From positions 310,001 through 374,000 of the forward strand of contig NZ_JBFAPI010000004.1 in NCBI RefSeq assembly GCF_040676615.1: 64,000 nt of DNA. The letters run 5' to 3'. This document shows, one piece after another, positions 7,972 to 15,193 of the stretch. This DNA is from Asanoa sp040676615 (GTDB lineage Bacteria > Actinomycetota > Actinomycetes > Mycobacteriales > Micromonosporaceae). The translations under genes were made by a program, and so were the position numbers. The notes below the pieces were generated by a model that did not search any database, had not been told where the DNA came from, and saw only the letters and a list, made by a program, of their open reading frames with translations. Positions within the stretch are counted from its first letter, which is position 1. Every line of letters starts with the position of its first letter.

Positions 7972-9474
7972 GTGCACTTCGCATCGCTCACCGTCGACCC
8001 GGCCTTCCGCGTCGGGGAGGTCGACCCGCGGCTCTACGGCAGCTTCGTCGAGCACCTCGGCAGATGCGTCTACGAGGGTATCCACGAGCCGGGCCATCCC
8101 GACGCCGACCAGCACGGGTTCCGGCGCGACGTGGCCGCGCTGACCCGCGAGCTGGGTGTGCCGATCGTGCGCTATCCCGGCGGCAACTTCGTCTCCGGCT
8201 ATCACTGGGAAGACGGCATCGGGCCGGTGGCCGAGCGGCCGACGCGGATCGACCTGGCGTGGCGCACGATCGAGCCCAACCAGGTGGGTGTCGACGAGTT
8301 CCAGCGGTGGGCGGATTCGGTGGGTGCGGCCACCATGATGGCGGTCAACCTGGGTACCCGCGGCATCGACGCGGCCCGCGGCCTCGTCGAGTACTGCAAC
8401 CATCCGTCCGGCACCTCCTGGTCCGACCGCCGGCGGGCCAACGGTGCGGCCGACCCGTACGCCATCAAGGTCTGGTGTCTGGGCAACGAGATGGACGGCC
8501 CGTGGCAGATCGGCCACAAGACCGCCGTCGATTATGGACGGTTGGCGGCGGAGACCGGCAAGGCGATGCGGCTGGTCGACCCGTCGATCGAGTTGGTCGC
8601 GTGCGGCAGTTCGTCGCGGGCGATGCCGACGTTCGGTTCGTGGGAGGCGACGGTCCTGGCGGAGACCTACGAGGTGGCCGACTACGTCTCGATGCACGCC
8701 TACTATCAGGAGCGCGACGGCGACCGCGACAGCTTCCTGGCGTCGGCGGTCGACATGGACGCGTTCATCGACGCCGTGGTGGCGACGGCCGACCACGTCC
8801 GGGCCGTCGGCCGGCACCGCAAGCGGATCAACATCTCGTTCGACGAGTGGAACGTCTGGTACCAGAGCCGGTTCGCGGGCGAGAGGAACCTGTCGATCCA
8901 GCGGACCCCGCGCCTGATCGAAGACGTCTACTCGGTGACCGACGCGGTGGTCGTCGGCAACCTGCTGATCAGCCTGCTCCGGCACGCCGACCGGGTGAAG
9001 ATCGCGTGCCAGGCCCAGTTGGTCAACGTGATCGGCTTGATCATGACGGAGCCGGGCGGCCCGGCGTGGCGGCAGAGCAGCTACCACCCGTTCGCGCTGA
9101 CGTCGCGCCACGGCCGCGGCACGGTGTTGCGGGTCGAACCAAACAGTCCCGTGTACGAGACCGCGATCCACGGCCCGGTGCCGGTGTTGGACGCCGTGGC
9201 GGTGCAGTCCCCCGACGGCGTCGTCCTCTTCGCGGTGAACCGCGACCAGCGGCAGGAGTTGACGCTGGACGTGGACCTGCGCGCCCTGCCGTCGCTGACG
9301 GTGGCCGACCACGTGGCGCTGTTCGACGACGACCCCGACGCGGTCAACGACGCGACCGACCCGGACCGGGTCACACCGCGCCGTCTCGATCCACCCAAGG
9401 TCGACGGTGCCGGCGTCCAGGCCGTGTTGCCGCCGCTGTCCTGGAACATGATCCGGCTGACTACAGCGCCATGA
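7972..9474 (+). CDS. Alpha-N-arabinofuranosidase, GH51
   Basis: 500 aa, the usual GH51 length. It hydrolyses terminal alpha-L-arabinofuranosyl residues from arabinan or arabinoxylan oligosaccharides. The acid/base glutamate is E173 in WCLGNEMDGPW and the nucleophile E292 in FDEWNVWY, matching the family spacing. The N-terminal sugar-binding part RYPGGNFVSGYHWEDGIGP is intact, and a C-terminal beta-sandwich follows the barrel. No signal peptide, so it acts on imported oligosaccharides. GTG start at 7972, 23 bp after the permease stop, in the ABC operon. Its last 14 bp overlap the convergent GNAT gene. Confidence 0.95.
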   Translation: MHFASLTVDPAFRVGEVDPRLYGSFVEHLGRCVYEGIHEPGHPDADQHGFRRDVAALTRELGVPIVRYPGGNFVSGYHWEDGIGPVAERPTRIDLAWRTIEPNQVGVDEFQRWADSVGAATMMAVNLGTRGIDAARGLVEYCNHPSGTSWSDRRRANGAADPYAIKVWCLGNEMDGPWQIGHKTAVDYGRLAAETGKAMRLVDPSIELVACGSSSRAMPTFGSWEATVLAETYEVADYVSMHAYYQERDGDRDSFLASAVDMDAFIDAVVATADHVRAVGRHRKRINISFDEWNVWYQSRFAGERNLSIQRTPRLIEDVYSVTDAVVVGNLLISLLRHADRVKIACQAQLVNVIGLIMTEPGGPAWRQSSYHPFALTSRHGRGTVLRVEPNSPVYETAIHGPVPVLDAVAVQSPDGVVLFAVNRDQRQELTLDVDLRALPSLTVADHVALFDDDPDAVNDATDPDRVTPRRLDPPKVDGAGVQAVLPPLSWNMIRLTTAP

Positions 9475-9856
9475 GGCCCGCCGAGGTCGGGGAGAACCCG
9501 CAGGATTCCAGGTAGAACGCGCGCAAGCCGGGCTCGAAGTCGACGTGCAGCCAGGTGCACCCGGCGGCCCGGGCCCCGTCGGCGGCGGCCGCGACCAGGC
9601 CCGCGCCGATCCCCTGCCGCCGGGCGACCGCCGCGACGACGGTGTCCAGGACGAACGCGTGCGTGCCACCGTCCCAGGCGACGTTGACGAAGCCGACCAG
9701 CGCGCCCTCGGCACGAGCACAGACCCACCCGAGACTGTGCCGATCGACCCGCCCCCGCCAGTCGACCGGGGCGGGCGGATGGCCGAAGCCCTGCGCGTGC
9801 AACGCGCCGATCTCGGGGTTGTCGAACTCACCGCGCCAGCGGTAGGTGACCGTCAC
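9461..9856 (-). CDS. GNAT-family N-acetyltransferase
   Basis: 131 aa, a single GNAT domain. The acetyl-CoA-binding motif is seen as VAAVARRQGIGAGLVAAAADGARAAG, followed by WLHVDFEPGLRAFYLESCGF, the usual beta6-7 end. Substrate cannot be deduced. GTG at 9856 was chosen because the protein then starts with the first strand (TVTYRWRGEFDN); an ATG 17 codons upstream would add an Arg-rich tail. The 3' end overlaps the end of the arabinofuranosidase gene tail to tail. Confidence 0.82.
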   Translation of the reverse strand: MTVTYRWRGEFDNPEIGALHAQGFGHPPAPVDWRGRVDRHSLGWVCARAEGALVGFVNVAWDGGTHAFVLDTVVAAVARRQGIGAGLVAAAADGARAAGCTWLHVDFEPGLRAFYLESCGFSPTSAGLMAL

Positions 9857-9925
9857 CCCGGTCAGCCTGCCAGGTCGACGTCGGGCTCGCGCGGCTCGCA
9901 CCAGCACCGCGCGGCCGCGGTGCGG

Positions 9926-10939
9926 TCAGCTCGCCAGGTCGACGCGGGGCTCGCGCGGGTCGCGCCAGCCACCGCGGATGGCGAGTTCGCGGGCGGTGGC
10001 GACCATTGCCAGTGCCTCGCGCGAAGGGTGCTCCGCACGCCACAGGATCGACCACGGGTAGCGCGGGACGGCGGGGGCCAAGGGGCGCCAGCGGGCCGGC
10101 GCGGCGAGGTCGGCGGTCGAGGCGGGTACGCACATCACGCAGGCGCCGCCCGCCACCAGGTCGACGGCCGCGCGCAGGTTCTGGACGCTGCCGCGGTGTG
10201 CGGTGGGCACGAAGCCCGCCGTGCGGCAGATCTCGGCCACGAACTCGGCCAGTTCGGGTGCGCGGGACTCGTCGGGCATCAGCAGGGTCTCGCCGGCCAG
10301 CGCGGACACCGGCACGGCCGGCAAGCGGGCGAGGCGGTGACCCTCCGGGACCAGGACGCCGAGCGGGTCGAGGCGGAACAGCTCCGACGCGATCTGCGGC
10401 GGCGCAGCGCAACTGCGGCCCACCCCGACGTCGAGGCGGCCGTCGGCGAGCATCCGGCACTGCTCGGGGACGCCGGCCTGGACCTGGTGGATCTCCAGGT
10501 CGGGGTGGCGGGCGCGGAGCGCCCGCAGCACCGGGCGGGCGGCCTCGTAGCCCTCGTCGAGCAGGCCGACCCGCAGCGCCGGCGGCGCCGAGGTCAGGCC
10601 CTGGGCCAGGCCGGCGGCCCGGTCGACGTGCTCGATGATCTGGCGCGCCTCCAGCAGGAAGCGCGCGCCGGCCGGGCTCAGCTCGATGTGCCGGGTGGTG
10701 CGGTGCACCAGCTCGACGCCGAGGGTGCGTTCGAGCCTCTGGACCTGCTGGCTGAGGGCCGATTGGACGATGTGCTCGCGGGCGGCCGCGCGCCCGAAGT
10801 GGAGCTCCTCGGCCAGCGAGATGAAGTAGCGCAGCTGGCGCAGCTCGATGCGCGCCGCGGCGACGGCGTCCGGGACGCCGGAGGTCGGTCGGTTGACGAT
10901 TCGGCGAGGGAAGGCGGGGGATGCGCCCAACTCGGCCAT
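9926..10939 (-). CDS. LysR-family transcriptional regulator
   Basis: 337 aa. The winged HTH begins at residue ~31 (IELRQLRYFISLAEELHFGRAA, then QSALSQQVQRLERTLGVELVHRT), followed by a periplasmic-binding-like effector domain. The ~30-residue extension before the HTH is unusual, but ATG 10939 is the only ATG/GTG start I see in that part. The arrangement ELRQLRYF...LHFGRAA resembles the CbnR/BenM group. No clear divergent target gene. A perfect 24-bp palindrome of LacI-operator type lies 28-51 bp upstream of the start, so this gene may be under another regulator. Confidence 0.88.
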   Translation of the reverse strand: MAELGASPAFPRRIVNRPTSGVPDAVAAARIELRQLRYFISLAEELHFGRAAAREHIVQSALSQQVQRLERTLGVELVHRTTRHIELSPAGARFLLEARQIIEHVDRAAGLAQGLTSAPPALRVGLLDEGYEAARPVLRALRARHPDLEIHQVQAGVPEQCRMLADGRLDVGVGRSCAAPPQIASELFRLDPLGVLVPEGHRLARLPAVPVSALAGETLLMPDESRAPELAEFVAEICRTAGFVPTAHRGSVQNLRAAVDLVAGGACVMCVPASTADLAAPARWRPLAPAVPRYPWSILWRAEHPSREALAMVATARELAIRGGWRDPREPRVDLAS

Positions 10940-10966
10940 GTCGGCGCGCCTCTCTCTTCAATGCAC

Positions 10967-10990
10967 ATGAATGTTAGCGCTAACATTCAT
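10967..10990. promoter_or_regulatory. Perfect 24-bp palindrome, LacI-type operator
   Basis: The core is TGTTAGCGCTAACA (10972 region, centre between 10978 and 10979), extended symmetrically to 24 bp without a mismatch. A central GC flanked by half sites is the hallmark of LacI/GalR operators in actinobacteria. It lies between the lysR start and the remains of a LacI gene. No second exact copy was found in the window by eye. Confidence 0.75.
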
Positions 10991-11039
10991 CGAATGAACG
11001 TGAGATGTCAAGCGTGTGACCTGGCGATTATGAAACGGT

Positions 11040-11496
11040 TCAGCGGGTCGAGCTCTGCCGGACCACCAGCTCGGCCGGCATGACCGCCCGCCGCTGGATC
11101 GGGTGCACCGGCCGCCCACGTGCCGCGCAACGGCCGGTGCACCGGTGCGCCCGCGCGGCGCGACTCGGCCCGCTAGCCGAGGACCCGCTCCTTGCCCTCG
11201 ACCCGGTCACCCGGGCAGGCGACGTACCACACCATGGACACGCCTGGTTGAGTAGGTGCCGGATGATCCGATGGGCGCCGTCTTGCTGGTCGACGCTGAC
11301 CGAACCCAGCCCGGGCACCGCACGGCAGCTCGCCGGCCAGCGCGGCGGGGTCCTCGATGGCCTTGAGCACCCGGGCCCGGGTGTCGGGACGCACCAGCGG
11401 GTGGTCGTTGAGCGCGCGGGAGACGGTCTGGTGGGACGGGCCGACCGTGCGCGCGACATCGGCCATCGTGGCAGGCCCTTCGGCGGTTCCCGGCAC
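11040..11496 (-). pseudogene. Decayed LacI-family regulator
   Basis: Fragments of a LacI regulator remain in order but in different frames. The HTH is clear at the 5' end: MADVARTVGPSHQTVSRALN, then PLVRPDTRARVLKAIE. After ~50 codons the frame shifts; SVSVDQQDGAHRIIRHLL and VWYVACPGDRVEGKERV are pieces of the effector domain, and the normal family end AVMPAELVVRQSSTR is followed by a stop at 11040. The whole is about 150 codons against a usual ~340, so large internal deletions as well as frameshifts occurred. It probably once controlled the nearby palindrome or the arabinose cluster (inference). Confidence 0.8.
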
Positions 11497-11539
11497 TGGT
11501 CACCTGCTACCGATCACGGCCGATGGGCGGAATCGACAT

Positions 11540-12346
11540 TCAGCGCGGGTCGATGCCGATGGGCGCGAGCAGATCGGCCGTGCGGTCGAGCAGTTCGCGC
11601 TGGACCGCCGGGTCCTCGGCCGTGGGACTGGGCCGGGTCGGTTCGCGCTCGTCGAAGTAGCGGCCGTTGATCGAGCCTGGCAGGCGTGCGACGTGCAGGA
11701 TGTTGGCCGCACCGCGCTCCGGTGGGGCGCCCTCGATCGAGAACATCTGCGACAGCAGGCGCGACCGGATGACGCCCGGATGCATGCTGGCCACCTGCGC
11801 CCTCTCGCCGTCGAGCCGGCCGGCGAGCCAGCAGGAGTAGGTGACGATCGCTAGCTTCGACCGGGCGTACGCGGTGACCGCGGAGTAGCCGCCGCTGGCC
11901 AGGCCCAGGTCGTCGAGGCCGAGGTCGACGGTCAGGTGGGTCGCGCTGGCGATGTTGAGCACCCGGCCGACGAAGTTCCGCAGCGTCGTGCACAGCACCA
12001 CCGTCGACAGGTAGTTGGTCTGCAGGGTCGCCTCGATGCCGTCGGCCGTACGCTCGCGCTGCGGGGCGCCGGGCCGGGCGGCGTTGTTGATCAGCAGGTC
12101 GACCCGGCCGGTCGCCGCCACCTTGACGTCGGCCGCGAGGCCCGCCACCTGGTCGAGGTGGCAGTAGTCGGCCTGCAGGTAGGTGACCCGGCCGGCGAGA
12201 CCGTCGAGGAGCCCGGCCACGTCGCCCCGGGGCTGCGGGCCATGCAGGATCAGGTGGCCGACCCGGCCCGCGAGTTGGAGCGCGGTGGCGCGGCCGATGC
12301 CGTCGGTGGCACCGGTCAACACGACGGTGCGATCGGTCAGGTCCAT
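11540..12346 (-). CDS. Short-chain dehydrogenase/reductase (SDR)
   Basis: 268 aa, classical SDR. The NAD(P)-binding motif is TGATDGIG (residues ~12-19), the NNAA motif follows strand 4, and the catalytic YxxxK is in AYARSKLA. The C-terminal part PERGAANILHVARLPGSINGRYFDE resembles the retinol dehydrogenase-like group. ATG 12346 chosen; a TTG immediately before it is possible. Transcribed divergently from the lipase-like hydrolase, with about 150 bp between. Substrate unknown. Confidence 0.85.
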   Translation of the reverse strand: MDLTDRTVVLTGATDGIGRATALQLAGRVGHLILHGPQPRGDVAGLLDGLAGRVTYLQADYCHLDQVAGLAADVKVAATGRVDLLINNAARPGAPQRERTADGIEATLQTNYLSTVVLCTTLRNFVGRVLNIASATHLTVDLGLDDLGLASGGYSAVTAYARSKLAIVTYSCWLAGRLDGERAQVASMHPGVIRSRLLSQMFSIEGAPPERGAANILHVARLPGSINGRYFDEREPTRPSPTAEDPAVQRELLDRTADLLAPIGIDPR

Positions 12347-12496
12347 CAACGGTCAACGCTAGCGCGCGGGGTCCTTGCCGTTCCGGCAAAGGAGATTGCC
12401 GCCTGGTCGCGGCGGCCGCGCACCACACCGGCACGTCCGGGCGTGTCCGCGATATCCTGCTGCGCGCACAACCGCCTACGGTGAGAGAGACCGGCG

Positions 12497-13318
12497 ATGA
12501 CCCTGCCCGACCTGTCGACCCTGCGGTCCCGCCGCCCGCCCGCCGACCGGCCCCGTGGTCCCGAACTGGCCCGGGTCGACGACAGCGAGGGACCCGGCGG
12601 GCTGCGGCTGCGCCACTACCGGCCGCACGCGCAGGCCCGGCCGCTGGTGGTGTTCGCACACGGTGGCGGTTTCGTGATGTGCGACCTCGACACCCATGAC
12701 CGCACCTGCCGCCGGATCGCCGACGCGTGCGACGTGGAGGTGCTGGCCGTCGACTACCGGCGCGCGCCCGAGCACCCCTACCCCGCGGCCATCGACGACG
12801 TGGCCGCGGTGCTGCGCTGGGCCGCGCCGGTCGCGGTGGCCGGCGACAGCGCCGGCGGCTACCTGGCCACGATGGCCTGCCTGCGGCTGCGCGACGCGGG
12901 CGAGCGGCTGCCGGCCGCGCAGATCCTGATCTGCCCCAACACCGACCTGACGCTGGCCCGGCCCAGCGTCGTCGAGAAGGGCACCGGCTTCGGGCTCGAC
13001 GCCGACTTCCTGGAGTGGGTGGTCGCGCAGTGGACGCCCGAACCCGCGGACCGGGCCGCGGCCAGCCCGCTGTTCGCCGGCGACCTGCGGGGCATGCCGG
13101 ACACCCTGATCGTGACCGCCGAACACGACGCGCTCCGCGACGAAGGCGACGCCTACGCGGAACGGTTGGCAGCGGCGGGGGTACGCGTGCTGCACCGCCA
13201 GGAGCCCGGCCTCGTGCACGGCTTCATCCAGAACATGGACCTCACCTCGCCCGCGGCGGCGGCCGCGCACGATCGACTGTTCGCCGACATCCGGACCTTG
13301 ACAACGGGGCGGGTCTAG
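12497..13318 (+). CDS. Alpha/beta hydrolase of the hormone-sensitive lipase (GDXG) family
   Basis: 273 aa. The oxyanion-hole motif HGGGFV (residues ~55-60) and the nucleophile elbow GDSAGG are clear; the acid lies in a DALRDEGD context and the histidine in VHGF near the C-terminus. These define bacterial HSL/BD-FAE-like esterases acting on short acyl esters. No signal peptide, so cytoplasmic. ATG 12497 has gagagagacc-type purines upstream. The next gene starts 15 bp later on the same strand, so the two are probably co-transcribed. Confidence 0.88.
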   Translation: MTLPDLSTLRSRRPPADRPRGPELARVDDSEGPGGLRLRHYRPHAQARPLVVFAHGGGFVMCDLDTHDRTCRRIADACDVEVLAVDYRRAPEHPYPAAIDDVAAVLRWAAPVAVAGDSAGGYLATMACLRLRDAGERLPAAQILICPNTDLTLARPSVVEKGTGFGLDADFLEWVVAQWTPEPADRAAASPLFAGDLRGMPDTLIVTAEHDALRDEGDAYAERLAAAGVRVLHRQEPGLVHGFIQNMDLTSPAAAAAHDRLFADIRTLTTGRV

Positions 13319-13333
13319 AGTGGACGATGCGGC

Positions 13334-14233
13334 GTGCGGATTCTGGTGGTCGGTGGCAGTGGTCTGATCGGCGCCCATGTCGTCGACGTGTTGCGCGAGC
13401 GCGGGCACCGGGTGACCACGGTGGCGCGCACCGCCCGACCCGGCGTCGACCACGCCATCGACCTCGCGTCAGGGTCCGACCTGCGGCCGTTGCTCGCGGG
13501 CCACGACGGTGTCGTCCACGCCACCCGCACCGAGGAGCAGCGGCCGGTGGCGACGCCGATCCATCCACGGTTCCGGCGGGACATGGTCGAGCCCGTGGAG
13601 CGGCTGTTCGGCGCCGCCCGCGCGGAAGGCCTGACCCGCGGGGTGGTGATGGGCTCCTACTACACCTACTTCGACCGGCTCCATCCACAGTGGCGGCTGG
13701 CCGAGCGGCACACCTACGTCCGGTGCCGGGTCGAGCAGGCCGCGGCGGCGCGGGCCGCGGGCCTGCCGGTGGCCGTGGTCGAGTTGCCGTTCGTCTTCGG
13801 CCGGGCCGGCGATCGGCTGCCGAACTGGTCGCCGCCGCTGGAGCGCTGGGCCCGGTCGCGCACGCCGCTGCTCGCACCCGTCGGCGGGAGTGCCGCGGTC
13901 TCCGCGCGCAGCGTCGCCGAGATCGCCGTCGGCGCGCTCGAACGGGCCAGCGACGACGACCTTCCGGTCGCCGACGAGAACCTCACCTGGCACGAGATGC
14001 TGACCCGGATCGCCGCGGCGGTCGGCCGGCCGCGCCGGGTGCGTCGCCTGCCCGCGGCCGTGGTCCGCACCGCGTTGGCTTCCGGCGGCCTGCTCCAGGC
14101 CCTGGCCCGCAAGGAGTCCGGCATCAACCACCGCTACCTGGCCGACCTGATGCTCGCCGACCTGTTCGTCGAGCCGACGACAGGCCGCGCGCTGGAGCCC
14201 GCACTGCGCGAGACGTTCGACGGAGCGCGCTGA
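13334..14233 (+). CDS. NAD-dependent epimerase/dehydratase family protein
   Basis: 299 aa, extended SDR/atypical epimerase. It starts with the Rossmann motif RILVVGGSGLIGAHVVDVL; the mid part GVVMGSYYTYFDRL takes the place of the SDR tyrosine region, and VVELPFVFGRAGDRLPNW matches nucleoside-sugar epimerase-like folds. The C-terminal region is reduced compared with true GalE enzymes. Short spacing behind the HSL-like hydrolase suggests a small operon of unknown purpose. GTG start. Confidence 0.8.
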   Translation: MRILVVGGSGLIGAHVVDVLRERGHRVTTVARTARPGVDHAIDLASGSDLRPLLAGHDGVVHATRTEEQRPVATPIHPRFRRDMVEPVERLFGAARAEGLTRGVVMGSYYTYFDRLHPQWRLAERHTYVRCRVEQAAAARAAGLPVAVVELPFVFGRAGDRLPNWSPPLERWARSRTPLLAPVGGSAAVSARSVAEIAVGALERASDDDLPVADENLTWHEMLTRIAAAVGRPRRVRRLPAAVVRTALASGGLLQALARKESGINHRYLADLMLADLFVEPTTGRALEPALRETFDGAR

Positions 14234-14248
14234 CTCGTGCCCTGGCGA

Positions 14249-14827
14249 TCACCGTGAGCCGAGGCTGGCGCGCACCTCGGCCAGCAGCGTCAGGGTGGTC
14301 GCGAGGGCGGCCGGGTCGAGGGTCCGCTCCAGGTCGCGGGCCCAGGCCGCCCGGCGCGGCTCGATCTCGGCCAGCGCGGCCCGGCCGGCGCCGGTCAGGG
14401 TGAACAGCGGTGCCCGCGCGTCGGCCGGGTTCGGTGAGCGGGCGACCAGGCCGGCGCGCTCCAGCCGTTCCATCCCCTCCCGGGCGCTCTGCCGGCGCAG
14501 GCCCCGGCGGCGGGCCACGGCCGCGATGGTCGCCGGCCCGTCCTGCAACGCGCCGAGCAGCAGCCAGCGGGCGGCGGTCAGGCCCAGGTCGGCGACCAGC
14601 GCGTCGCCCTGTGCGGTGAAACCGCCGGAGACCGCGACCACGGCGTCGACCAGCCGGGTGACCGCGTCGCCCGGCCGCGGGTCAGCATCCATCGACCATG
14701 CGGTGCCCCCGTCGCCCGGCCGCGGGTCAGCATCCATCGACCATGCGGTGACCCCGTCGGCCGGCCGCGGGTCAGCATCCATCGACCATGCGGTGACCTC
14801 GTCGGCCGGTCGCGGGTCAGCTTCCAT
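14249..14827 (-). CDS. MarR-family regulator with repeated start region
   Basis: Up to 192 aa. The C-terminal ~145 residues are a MarR winged helix (ARWLLLGALQDGPATIAAVARRRGLRRQSAREGMERLERAGLVAR, shown in parts; wing with NPADARAPLFTLT). The first ~45 residues are three to four copies of MDADPRPGDGGTAWS, coded by a 45-bp tandem repeat. Each copy carries an in-frame ATG (14827, 14782, 14737, 14692), so the true start cannot be fixed; 14692 gives a normal MarR length. The outermost ATG overlaps the stop of the VOC gene (ATGGAAGCTGA). The 3' end enters a sequence resembling the MITE end at 22341. Confidence 0.75.
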   Translation of the reverse strand: MEADPRPADEVTAWSMDADPRPADGVTAWSMDADPRPGDGGTAWSMDADPRPGDAVTRLVDAVVAVSGGFTAQGDALVADLGLTAARWLLLGALQDGPATIAAVARRRGLRRQSAREGMERLERAGLVARSPNPADARAPLFTLTGAGRAALAEIEPRRAAWARDLERTLDPAALATTLTLLAEVRASLGSR

Positions 14828-14838
14828 CGACCAGGCAG
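14666..14838. repeat. 45-bp tandem repeat, about 3.8 copies
   Basis: Units start at 14666, 14711, 14756 and 14801, differing at only a few positions; the last is partly diverged. The unit contains gcgggtcagcatccatcgac. It spans the junction between the VOC stop and the MarR coding start, and 45 bp keeps the frame. It probably arose by slippage that copied the marR start. Confidence 0.9.
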
Positions 14839-15161
14839 ACCAGGTGGCCGTCGGGGTCGCGGACCACGGCCATCCGCTCGCCCCAGGGCTGCGCGGCCGG
14901 CGGGTCGACGACCGCTCCCCCGCTGCCCTGCCAGCGGGCGACGATGGCGTCGAGACCGGGCACCACGAACGAGGCGGCGACCGAGGTGTCGCTGGGGGCG
15001 GTCGGGCGTTCGTGCAGCAGCACCGAGACGCCCTCGCCGGCCGCCAGCGTGGCCAGGCCGGCGCCGGACGCGGCCACCGGGAGATCGAGCAGGTCGCCGT
15101 AGAAGGTCAGCGCCCGGGGCAGTGAGCCGGTCGAGATCACGACGCGGGAGAGGTGGGTCAT
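14817..15161 (-). CDS. VOC (glyoxalase/bleomycin-resistance-like) protein
   Basis: 114 aa, one vicinal-oxygen-chelate unit. Seen: SRVVISTGSLPRALTFYGDLLDLPV at the start, a central FVVPGLDAIVARWQGSG, and RMAVVRDPDGHLVCLVDGS at the end. Usual metal ligands (H, E) are not well conserved at the start, so it may bind rather than convert its ligand. ATG 15161 has ggtgggagc before it. Upstream of, and overlapping, marR on the same strand, so the pair may be co-regulated. Confidence 0.8.
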   Translation of the reverse strand: MTHLSRVVISTGSLPRALTFYGDLLDLPVAASGAGLATLAAGEGVSVLLHERPTAPSDTSVAASFVVPGLDAIVARWQGSGGAVVDPPAAQPWGERMAVVRDPDGHLVCLVDGS

Positions 15162-15193
15162 GCTCCCACCATAACGACAGGTGCCTGTCAAAG

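Noticed and set aside
9926..10939. LysR as regulator of the arabinose ABC/GH51 cluster
   Set aside because: It is not divergent from that cluster, and no shared motif was found; the decayed LacI is the better candidate for the original regulator.
13298..13321. TTGACA followed by TAGAGT as a sigma-70 promoter for the epimerase gene
   Set aside because: The spacer is only 12 bp, too short, and the boxes lie in the end of the preceding gene.
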